NCBI GenBank assembly: GCA_036005525.1
Contig: DASYQM010000095.1
Span: 1-5,815 of the forward strand
Origin: UBA9676 sp036005525
GTDB lineage: Bacteria > Actinomycetota > Actinomycetes > Streptosporangiales > Streptosporangiaceae
Direction: 5' to 3'
Length of the DNA stretch: 5,815 nt
In this document: positions 1-5,665 of the stretch, piece after piece
Layout of the letters: the number at the start of each line of letters is the position of its first letter
Position numbering within the stretch: the stretch's first letter is position 1
The notes under the pieces: model-generated
Databases searched by the model: none
Told to the model about the DNA's origin: nothing
What the model saw: the letters and a program-made list of their open reading frames with translations, nothing else
Position numbers and translations under genes: made by a program

Positions 1-79
1 GCTGCAACCGCCACACCGGTGCGCCCTCAGCTAGCAGCCCGGCAATCCGCTGCCTCTCCTCACCCGAGATCCGATCCAT
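1..79 (-). CDS. IS30-like transposase, N-terminal fragment (runs off left edge)
   Basis: Only the first 26 codons are in the window. Reading leftwards from the ATG at 79-77 gives MDRISGEERQRIAGLLAEG, then APVWRLQ. A charged helix followed by an LLAEG turn is the usual beginning of the helix-turn-helix in actinobacterial IS30-family transposases, which bind the element ends and cut DNA with a C-terminal DDE domain (not visible here). The start is well supported: GGAGG (complement of 86-90) lies 6 bases upstream of the ATG. The family call rests on recalled similarity of a short N-terminus, so another HTH protein, such as a different transposase or a resolvase-like regulator, remains possible. 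The element end would be expected somewhere around 100-135, but its terminal repeat cannot be confirmed with only one end present. Confidence 0.5.
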   Translation of the reverse strand, partial: MDRISGEERQRIAGLLAEGAPVWRLQ

Positions 80-121
80 GCAACACCTCCGCCAGATCCA
101 ACTCGATCAGGACGGTGTTGC
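80..121. repeat. Inverted repeat upstream of the transposase start
   Basis: GCAACACC at 80-87 is matched exactly by its reverse complement GGTGTTGC at 114-121, with 26 bases between. The similarity extends imperfectly on the outer sides (CCAT at 76-79 against GTTG at 122-125). The left arm covers the ribosome binding site of the transposase gene, so the pair could fold in the mRNA and limit its translation, or could be a binding site for the transposase near the element end. Both roles are inference. Confidence 0.35.
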
Positions 122-129
122 GTTGAATC

Positions 130-429
130 CCTGAGACCAAGCGGCAATCGGAGCGCTCAGGCGCGTCGAAGCAGGCCTACCCCACGCCGCACATAGTCGG
201 CAGGGATGAACGAGCCGGGACGCGCAGGTGCATGCGGTTTGCTAACTTTCCGTGATGGCCAGGCTCACGAGCACGAACCAGGACGCGCTGGGCGGCTGAC
301 CGCCGAGGTCGGCTAGGACTGGGGTTAGGTTCAGTGCTCGGGAGATCGCCTCGGAGCTCATCGCGGCCACCCCGAAGGCAGGCATCAGGGCTAGTGCCGG
401 GCAGGGGTCTTGGCTCAGTTTGTGTCTCA
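130..429. other. No convincing gene; interior of the presumed integrated element
   Basis: I see no gene here that I can support. A minus-strand frame from 430 to 242 would encode 62 residues, with a hydrophobic end (SWFVLVSLAIT) but no ribosome binding site before its ATG and no family resemblance I recognise. A degenerate direct repeat is present: CGAGCCGGGACGCGCAGGT at 211-229 and CGAACCAGGACGCGCTGGG at 274-292 agree at 15 of 19 bases. The stretch is probably the non-coding or decayed space between the transposase gene and the attachment-site region. Confidence 0.4.
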
Positions 430-459
430 TTCACTGCCGTTCACGGCGGTTCACGGGTG
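430..459. repeat. Three tandem 10-base repeats; candidate integrase arm sites
   Basis: Three consecutive 10-base units occur: TTCACTGCCG (430-439), TTCACGGCGG (440-449) and TTCACGGGTG (450-459). All share TTCAC, and an inverted relative, GGTGAACG, lies at 506-513. The units end 67 bases before the tRNA-Ser fragment. Tyrosine integrases use short repeated arm-type sites at such distances from the core where strands are exchanged, so this is the simplest reading. What is seen is only the repetition and its position; integrase binding is inferred. Confidence 0.45.
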
Positions 460-526
460 GCCGCGGGCCGGTTGTCCGTGCTGGTCAGGAACACCGGCGG
501 ACGCTGGTGAACGCCCAAGCGCAGTC

Positions 527-583
527 CTCGAAAGCGTGTGAGGGGGCAACCCCTCCGTGGGTTCAATTCCCACCTCCACCGCC
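527..583 (+). other. tRNA-Ser(CGA) 3' fragment; attachment site (attL/attR) of an integrated element
   Basis: This is the 3' part of a serine tRNA gene. Visible parts in order: anticodon loop CTCGAAA (527-533, anticodon CGA at 529-531), the 3' strand of the anticodon stem GCGTG (534-538), the long class II variable arm typical of tRNA-Ser (stem 540-545 with 550-555), a perfect T arm (GTGGG 557-561, loop TTCAATT, CCCAC 569-573), the acceptor strand CTCCACC (574-580), discriminator G581 and CC. The final A of CCA is not encoded. The 5' acceptor strand, D arm and 5' anticodon-stem strand are absent: the bases before 527 do not pair with GCGTG. It cannot be a working tRNA. A piece from anticodon loop to 3' end is the usual identity block left by integration into a tRNA gene. 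With non-tRNA sequence and tandem repeats on the left, I infer that the element lies left and the original downstream chromosome right. Confidence 0.85.
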
Positions 584-967
584 GTTGACCTAAAGAACAC
601 CGGTCCTGGCAGCCGATGGACGGGTGCGTCGCGCTCCCCTGGTCTCCTTTGGTGGTCTCAGTTACGAGCTGCGGGCGGTCCCATCGCCGGACTGAGTCAC
701 AGATGTCGTGCCTGGTCACGGCCATCGCGGACGACCCTGGACAGAAGCACGCACGCCGCCGGGGCGTGCACCTGCCGTTCAGGGCTGGCCGGGACCGTCC
801 GCGACCGGCCGGATAACCGCCAGCTCACAGATCGCATCACACTGAGTGAGCGAGGAGTTCTGGAGAACACGCGCCGACCCGCCTGCACGGTGTCTTCGCG
901 GCCTCGCACAGATGTGGATTTCTTGCGTTTCAGCTCATCGTGGGTCGCTGTATCTGGCCGTGGCGGT
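584..967. other. Gene-poor stretch right of the attachment site
   Basis: No intact gene is supported here. It contains a possible transposase remnant (616-775, listed separately). GAACACCGG at 595-603 repeats the same 9 bases at 489-497, so the tRNA fragment is flanked by a short direct repeat, which may be chance. A weak hairpin (GGCCGG 787-792 with CCGGCC 805-810) has no clear role. The stretch fits eroded chromosomal sequence next to an integration hot spot. Confidence 0.4.
616..775 (+). pseudogene. Possible remnant of a transposase N-terminus (ISAs1-like)
   Basis: The frame from the ATG at 616 reads SPLVVSVTSCGR, then MSCLVTAIADDPGQ and ARRRGVHLPF. The arrangement LVTAIA..P......RRGV.....PF resembles the start of ISAs1/H-repeat transposases, where a short helix is followed by a PDPR..RGVR-type segment. 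The resemblance stops at about 775, the frame closes at 816, and no DDE catalytic region follows in any frame before 960. If real, it is a short dead fragment. The match is from memory and weak, so chance is a serious alternative. Confidence 0.25.
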
Positions 968-1150
968 TCATAGCGACCAGAGCGCTTGGGTGGTTGACAT
1001 GCGGGCTGCGCTGAGGACGGGCAGGAGCCCGGCGGCGCCGATGATTATCGGCGCGCCCTGGCCACCGGCCCAGGCCACCGGCGGGATGACGGTGGCCCAG
1101 CCTTTTGGTGTGGGCGTAGATGGCGCTGGCGGCGGACCCGACCGCCGGGC
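968..1150 (-). pseudogene. ABC-transporter permease (FtsX/MacB type), C-terminal remnant with frameshift
   Basis: Reading leftwards from about 1102 gives GWATVIPPVAWAGG, then PIIIGAAGLLPVLSAARM and STTQALWSL before the TGA at 970-968. A hydrophobic helix ending in GLLPxLxAARMSxTxAL at the stop is the hallmark of the last membrane segment of MacB/FtsX-type permeases, which couple an ATPase to export or substrate release at the membrane. The matching upstream part, GSAASAIYAHTK, is in another frame: the two join if one A is removed from the AAAA run at 1106-1103. No recognisable permease sequence is seen beyond about 1150, so most of the roughly 400-850-residue protein is gone. The partner ATPase is not in the window. 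The family call is fairly secure; the cause of the truncation is unknown. Confidence 0.65.
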
Positions 1151-1210
1151 CGGGCGAGTAGGGTTCGCAGGCCGGCCCGTGGAGTCGCGCAAGTGGGCGC
1201 AGGAGTGCCG

Positions 1211-1226
1211 GTAGCGGATCCGCTAC
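1211..1226. terminator. 16-base perfect palindrome at the end of the cyclase-ATPase gene
   Basis: GTAGCGGATCCGCTAC is a perfect palindrome that overlaps the two stop codons of the large minus-strand gene (TAG at 1228-1226 and TAG at 1225-1223). In RNA it can fold as a 6-base-pair stem with a GATC loop. No U-run follows, but many actinobacterial terminators lack one. It could equally be a protein-binding site or chance at a junction with the decayed permease sequence. Confidence 0.35.
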
Positions 1227-4200
1227 TACTCGCCGTCGCGGCGCAGTTCGGCGTTGGGGCTGCCCACCGCCTCGGCCTCCGCGGCGCCTTGCATGGCCGA
1301 TAGCCGACCGGTCACGCCGAAGAGGCGGAGTTCGGCGGCGAGTTGGGCGGCGCGCTCGGCGTGGCTGCCAGCCGGTTCGACTTTGGCGAGTTCGAGGTGG
1401 CTTTCGGCCTCCCATGCCCGCGCGCCGAGTCGCCGATGCACGGCCAGCCCCTGCTCCAGCCAGTGCCGTGCCTGTTCTGTGCGACCCAGCGCCCCGGAGA
1501 CGATGCCGGCCCAGTGCGCGTTGCTGCCCACGAAACAGACGAGCGATCCGCCGACGCCGCATGTGCTGGTGACCGGCTCGAGCTCGGCGAGCAGCTGGGC
1601 GCATAGGACCTGGTCGCCGAGTCGGGCCGCGGCGGTCGCCATCCCGCCGACGAACAGTGACCACAGGTAGGAGCGGTCGTCGCGCCAGGTGCCGATGGCG
1701 GTCACGGTGTCCAGGGCGCGGCGCGCGGCGTCGAGATCGCCGGGTTCGCCGGCCAGGGCGAGCAGCCCGGCGGCGACCGCGTGCGCGTGCGCGGGAACCC
1801 CTAGCCAGCATCGGATCGCTTCGGCGGCGGTGGCGCGCAACTGGTCTGGTATGCCACAGGCCCGGGCCAGCACCAGCAGCTGACCGGTCCGGACGTTCAC
1901 GGTATCGGGCTCGCAGATCCGTTCACCCAGCGCGCTCGCCTGGTCGATCAGCTGCCTGGCCTCGTCGAGCTGCCCGTCGATCAGCGCCAGTGCGCTGCGG
2001 CGGGTCAGGGCCATGTAATCGTGGCGGGGCTGGCCGAACCCCTCGGTGAGGTAGAGGTACTCGGTCAAGGCGGCCCGGAACGCCGCCGAGCCCGTCTCGA
2101 GGAGGGCGGTGGCGGTGAGCAGGACGCCTTCGGCATGCCGCTCCGGGTCTGCGGTGCGCACGGCCAGATCTGCGATCTCCCGGGCCAGATCGATCCGCTC
2201 CGCGGCGCGGCCCGGTGTCCACAGCACATCGTGGCCCGCGAGCAGGCACACGCCCAGGGTGGCCGGGTCGCCGAGCTCGCGCGCCAGGCCAAGAGCCTGC
2301 TGGGACAAAGGCCGGGCTCGGGAACGGTGGTCGGGGACGGAGTGGGTCAACTCCCGGGCCAGGCTCGCGGTGAGCTGCGCCTCCAGCGTCGTCCTGGTGC
2401 CGTGCAGCGCCCTGAGGGCGGTCTCGAGCAGGGCGATGATGTCGTCGCGGGGCATCGCAAATCGCGCGCCGAGCTGGAGCACGCCGAGCGCGACCCGGCC
2501 GAGTCGTTCGGCGTCACCCAGCGCCTCGGCCCTGCGTGCGGCCTCGTCCAGCAGTTTGCGTGCCCCGGGCGGATCCCCGGCCCGCACCCGGGCATCGGCC
2601 TCCTCGATGAGCAAGTCGACGAGCGGCCCGCCGGACTGCCTGTCACCGGAGTCCTCGATCGCCCGGCGGGCCCGGGCCAGGTGCCCGCCGGCCTCGGTGA
2701 ACGCCAGCCGGGCCCGCTCGGCCCGGGCCGCCGCGCGGGCCCAGCGGATCGCCCGCTCGGCACCGTCCAGTGGTACGGCGGCCGCGCAGTGGCGGGCCAG
2801 ATCGGCAGGCACGACCACAGTGCCGCAGGCGTGGCGCTGCTCAAGCGCGTCGGCGATCTGCTGGTGCAGGGCGATCCGCTGCTGGACCGGGAGCCGAAAG
2901 TAGATCGCCTCGCGGAACAGGTCGTGCGCAAACAAGGCACGGCTGCCGTCGGCGTCCCTGACCAGGACGCCAGCCCCCACGGCCTCCTCGACCAGCGCCG
3001 CCACCGTCGCCGGGTCGGCGCCGCCCACCTCCGCGAGAATGTCGGGCAGCACCTCATTCCCGGCCACCGCGGCGATCTTGACTAGCTCCCGGCATCCGGT
3101 GGAGAGCCGGTCCACCCGCCGCGACGCAAGGTCGTGAGCAGCGGCCGGCACTCCACCAGCGGGGCGAGCCGGGTCGGCGAGCAACTCGGCGAGCTGACGG
3201 GCGAGGAACGGATGACCGGCGGTGCGGCGGTGCACCTCTCCCGCCCAGCGTTCGGCGGCGCTGCCACCGACGGCATCGGCGACAAGGTCATACACCTCAT
3301 CCGGCGCCAGCCCGTGTAGCTGTATCACCTCGCCGCGGACACCTGTTGTGGCCAGCGACTGGGCCGTATCGGTTCCGAGCTCGTCGTGCCGGTACGCACC
3401 GACGATCATCAGCGGGACCGGCCGGTGCGGCTGCGTGACGAACTCCAGCAGCTGCAGCGACGACTTGTCGGCCCACTGCAGGTCATCGAGCACCACGAGC
3501 GTCGGATGGCGGCGGGCCAGCCGTTCCAGCAAGCGGGCGACGGCGTCGAACAACCGCAGCCGCGCCGCGTCGGTGTCGTCCAGACCCTCGCCCGACCCAG
3601 CATCGATACCCTCGGCTGGCCCGTCGCCGAGTTCCGGGAGCAGCCGGGCCAGCTCGGCAGTGTCGGTCCGCGTCAACTCGTCAGCGTCGGTTGCGCCCAC
3701 GCCGCTGAGCAGTCCGCGCAGCGCCATGCTCCACGGCCAAAACGCCGGCGTACGCCCGGCCTCGGCACAGGTTCCCCAGCCGACGAGCAGCCCACTGCGA
3801 GCGGCGGCGACGTTGACCAGTGTCGTCTTGCCCATGCCCGCTTCGCCGGTGACCAGCACAACACGTGCATCACCATCCGCCGCATCCTGGACCGCGGCGA
3901 GCAGCCGGGAGAGGGCGCGCGCTCGGCCGACGAAGAACAGGGCCCGGGTCGCCGCCGTGAAGGCTCGCGGCTCCGCCCCCCGGGGGGTTGCCGGCATGTG
4001 ATGGGCCGGGCCGCCTGCGCGGTGCCCCGCGGGCGGGGCCCGGGTGTCAAGCCCGGGTGCGGCAAGCTGGAACAGGCGAACCGGCCGGTCGAGGTCTTTC
4101 AGCGTGCGCTCACCCACGTCGGACAGCGTGAACCCCGGCTCCTCCTCGTCATCTTCGATGATCGTCTGCGTCGCCTGCGACACCAGCACCTGGCCACCGC

Positions 4201-4576
4201 GGGCGGCGGCGCAGATCCGCGCCGCGCGATGCACGGCAAGACCCGTATACAACCCCTCCGCAGGGACCGCGTGGCCGGTGTGGATGCCGATCCGGACCCG
4301 GACCGGTGCACCGACGGGCCAGTCATGGCCCGCCAGGGCCCGCTGGATCTCCAGCGCGCACACCACCGCCTGCTTCGCGCCAGCGAACGCCACGAAAAAC
4401 GCATCCCCCTGGGTGTCTACTTCATGGCCGCCCTGGTCGGCGATCGCGGCGCGGACCAGCCGCCGGTGCTCGGCCAAAACCTGCGGATAGCGCTCCCGCA
4501 GCGCCTTGACCAGCCGCGTGGAACCCTCGATATCACTGAACAAGAAGGTGACCGCCCCACTCGGAAGCCCGCTCAT
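1226..4576 (-). CDS. Class III nucleotidyl-cyclase-like domain fused to AAA/STAND ATPase and helical repeats
   Basis: A 1116-residue cytosolic signalling protein. Residues 8-171 form a class III cyclase homology domain (AVTFLFSDIEGSTRL), with metal-binding D15 and D58 (TQGDAFFVAF) and R120. The usual base-selecting Lys four residues before D58 is Asp54, the usual Asp before the VN.AAR motif is Leu109, and its transition-state Asn is His116 (AVHRAAR). A Gly/Pro-rich linker (174-205) leads to an AAA-16/STAND ATPase with Walker A GEAGMGKTTL (244-253) and Walker B TLVVLDDLQWAD (359-370). FAHDLFREAIYF near 549 is typical of the arm after such ATPases. Roughly 600-1080 is Ala/Leu/Arg-rich helical repeat of TPR/MalT type. 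Related actinobacterial proteins often end in a LuxR helix-turn-helix; none is seen here. The ATG follows GGTGAGG and begins the conserved LPSGAVTFLF context. The gene appears intact and ends in two TAG codons. Substrate and partner are unknown; cyclase activity is uncertain. Confidence 0.92.
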   Translation of the reverse strand: MSGLPSGAVTFLFSDIEGSTRLVKALRERYPQVLAEHRRLVRAAIADQGGHEVDTQGDAFFVAFAGAKQAVVCALEIQRALAGHDWPVGAPVRVRIGIHTGHAVPAEGLYTGLAVHRAARICAAARGGQVLVSQATQTIIEDDEEEPGFTLSDVGERTLKDLDRPVRLFQLAAPGLDTRAPPAGHRAGGPAHHMPATPRGAEPRAFTAATRALFFVGRARALSRLLAAVQDAADGDARVVLVTGEAGMGKTTLVNVAAARSGLLVGWGTCAEAGRTPAFWPWSMALRGLLSGVGATDADELTRTDTAELARLLPELGDGPAEGIDAGSGEGLDDTDAARLRLFDAVARLLERLARRHPTLVVLDDLQWADKSSLQLLEFVTQPHRPVPLMIVGAYRHDELGTDTAQSLATTGVRGEVIQLHGLAPDEVYDLVADAVGGSAAERWAGEVHRRTAGHPFLARQLAELLADPARPAGGVPAAAHDLASRRVDRLSTGCRELVKIAAVAGNEVLPDILAEVGGADPATVAALVEEAVGAGVLVRDADGSRALFAHDLFREAIYFRLPVQQRIALHQQIADALEQRHACGTVVVPADLARHCAAAVPLDGAERAIRWARAAARAERARLAFTEAGGHLARARRAIEDSGDRQSGGPLVDLLIEEADARVRAGDPPGARKLLDEAARRAEALGDAERLGRVALGVLQLGARFAMPRDDIIALLETALRALHGTRTTLEAQLTASLARELTHSVPDHRSRARPLSQQALGLARELGDPATLGVCLLAGHDVLWTPGRAAERIDLAREIADLAVRTADPERHAEGVLLTATALLETGSAAFRAALTEYLYLTEGFGQPRHDYMALTRRSALALIDGQLDEARQLIDQASALGERICEPDTVNVRTGQLLVLARACGIPDQLRATAAEAIRCWLGVPAHAHAVAAGLLALAGEPGDLDAARRALDTVTAIGTWRDDRSYLWSLFVGGMATAAARLGDQVLCAQLLAELEPVTSTCGVGGSLVCFVGSNAHWAGIVSGALGRTEQARHWLEQGLAVHRRLGARAWEAESHLELAKVEPAGSHAERAAQLAAELRLFGVTGRLSAMQGAAEAEAVGSPNAELRRDGE

Positions 4577-4793
4577 GCCGCGGCCTCACCAAGGGTTGTC
4601 AGCACCCACCTGCAGCAACAGCAGCCGGAGATGCTCACCCCGGCAGCAGCTGCACTCCACAGCAGCCCCGCCGCGCGCCCGAGGCCGGCCATTCCGGCCG
4701 GTCCTTCATGCACCCCTGGCACCACGACCGCCCCCTCCCGCGGCGAGCCATCTCCAAGCGTAAGCCAACGAGACAAGCACCCGGGCTGGTCAG
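4577..4793. other. Divergent intergenic region between the cyclase gene and the DUF1345 pseudogene
   Basis: This should hold the promoters of both divergent genes, but no convincing -35/-10 pair stands out. A minus-strand frame from a TTG at 4776 to 4573 could encode 67 residues; its TGA overlaps the cyclase ATG as ATGA, which would allow translational coupling. The product has a Cys run (GCCCCRW) in a hydrophobic stretch but no family resemblance and a poor start, so I do not call it a gene. A 6-base-pair hairpin (GGCCGG 4683-4688, CCGGCC 4694-4699) is also present. Confidence 0.4.
4584..4590 (-). promoter_or_regulatory. Ribosome binding site of the cyclase-ATPase gene
   Basis: On the minus strand GGTGAGG stands 7 bases before the ATG at 4576-4574. 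It fixes the start, which also agrees with the position where family members begin (a few residues before TVTFLF-type sequence). Confidence 0.65.
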
Positions 4794-5401
4794 TTGCCGA
4801 GGAGGCCCTGGATCAACTGGAAGTTCGCATACGTGTGCCCCAGGCCGCCGGAGGTGTCGGCCGTGATCCGGCGCTTGTCCGCCGCGCTGACCTTCCTCCT
4901 GGCCACTTGGCCGATCATTGTCCGGGCCGACACCTCACGCGCGGCGCCGCTTGCCGCCCCGAAGACCAGACGGAAGGCTCGGCGCGGGCGCTGCTGGTCG
5001 GGGCGAGCGTTGCCAGCCTGCTGGGGGTGGGATATGCGCTGACCCTAGCCGGGCGCAACAGCGGCGCGGAGCGGGTGCTGCTGATTGGCGGCGCCGGGCT
5101 GACCGTCATGCTGTCGTGGACGGTGATGAACACCGTCTACACCCTGCGCTACGCCGACTTGCACCTCCGGACCAAGCCGGGGGGCATCGCGTTCGGCGAC
5201 CAAGACGGGCAGCAGCGGCCCAGCTACCGCGACTTTGCCTACGTCGCCTTCACCATCGGCATGACCTAGCAGGTTCCAGACACGACGCTGCGCGACCCCC
5301 AGATCCGGCGCTCCGTGCTCGCCCACGCAATCTTGTCCTACCCGTTCGGCGTGGTCATCGTGGCGGGCTCGGTCAAGCTCATCTCCGGGCTGATCCGCTG
5401 A
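4794..5401 (+). pseudogene. DUF1345 integral membrane protein, broken by a frameshift and an amber codon
   Basis: DUF1345 proteins are small (about 200-230 residues) bacterial membrane proteins of unknown function. The first part is read in one frame (SAALTFLLATWPIIVRADTS ending LAA at 4958). The sequence then resumes one frame over at EDQTEGSARALLVGAS (from 4961); restoring one base in the CCCC run at 4957-4960 would give the expected LAAREDQT. The rest follows the family: VMLSWTVMNTVYTLRYADLH, then YRDFAYVAFTIGMT. There, where the family has Phe or Tyr in MT(F/Y)QVSDT, the codon is TAG (5267-5269). The frame continues in good agreement, QVPDTTLRDPQIRRSVLAHA and a final membrane helix, to TGA at 5399-5401. 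A TAC-to-TAG change would explain the stop. The N-terminus (4794-4870) is also poorly conserved, so the exact start is uncertain. I read it as a recent pseudogene with five or so membrane segments still visible. Confidence 0.8.
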
Positions 5402-5421
5402 TACCGCCAGACCCGGGCCGC

Positions 5422-5448
5422 CTGGGGTCCCGGCTGCTGCCAGCCCAG
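5422..5448 (+). terminator. Possible hairpin terminator after the DUF1345 pseudogene
   Basis: About 20 bases after the TGA at 5399-5401, GGCTG (5432-5436) can pair with CAGCC (5441-5445) across CTGC, and alternatively CTGGG (5422-5426) with CCCAG (5444-5448). The stems are short and mutually exclusive at their ends, and there is no U-run. A second hairpin (GCAGGCG 5557-5563, CGCCTGC 5572-5578) lies further on. Nothing else recognisable occurs between 5402 and 5629. Confidence 0.25.
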
Positions 5449-5629
5449 CGCCCGCCGAACGCGCCGGCGACGAACAGTCCAGCTCCGCCACCAGGACATG
5501 ATCTTGCTGACGGCCGTGCGCCGGGCTGGTCACCGAACATCGTGAAGCCTCGCAAGGCAGGCGCGCATTGCCGCCTGCGTCGAGCAACTGGCCGGGTGGC
5601 AAGCGTGGGCAAGGACGCATACGGGAACA

Positions 5630-5658
5630 TTCGGTGCGGCGGCCCGGACGGGTAGGGT
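5630..5658 (+). promoter_or_regulatory. Candidate promoter for a leaderless nitrile hydratase transcript
   Basis: TAGGGT at 5653-5658 fits the actinobacterial -10 pattern TANNNT and ends 7 bases before the GTG start, the spacing usual for leaderless mRNAs. TTCGGT at 5630-5635 lies 17 bases further upstream but is a poor -35 match. The same bases also give a weak ribosome binding site (GGTAGGG, 5651-5657), so a leadered start is the alternative. Confidence 0.3.
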
Positions 5659-5665
5659 CTTGCGG

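Noticed and set aside
441..725. Minus-strand frame of 94 codons with RWRWELNPRRG
   Set aside because: It reads antisense through the tRNA-Ser fragment; WRWELNPRR-type strings are the classic false translation of tRNA genes.
1035..1054. Perfect 8-base-pair hairpin GCGCCGAT/ATCGGCGC with a GATT loop
   Set aside because: It falls inside the permease remnant, where it encodes the expected hydrophobic APIIIGA segment, so it is explained by coding.
846..1214. Plus-strand frame with GSLYLAVAV, resembling IS3-type transposases
   Set aside because: Most of it is antisense to the permease remnant, which gives a much better match ending at a proper stop; the transposase-like part is only about nine residues.
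930..1811. Minus-strand Arg-rich frame of 293 codons
   Set aside because: It is an out-of-frame shadow of the cyclase-ATPase gene that runs by chance into the permease remnant; only GSAASAIYAHTK near 1110-1150 is meaningful.
2021..3085. Plus-strand frame of 354 codons antisense to the large gene
   Set aside because: Composition is low-complexity Gly/Arg/Ala, there is no ribosome binding site or family resemblance, and the minus strand has a full protein family match.
4683..4701. Two 8-base palindromes GGCCGGCC and CCGGCCGG in the divergent region
   Set aside because: Such G/C palindromes are frequent at this base composition, and no repeated or spaced partner suggests an operator.
3386..5269. 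Plus-strand frame of 627 codons
   Set aside because: Up to 4575 it is antisense to the cyclase-ATPase gene, a result of high GC content. Only its last part (from about 4961) is real, as part of the DUF1345 pseudogene.
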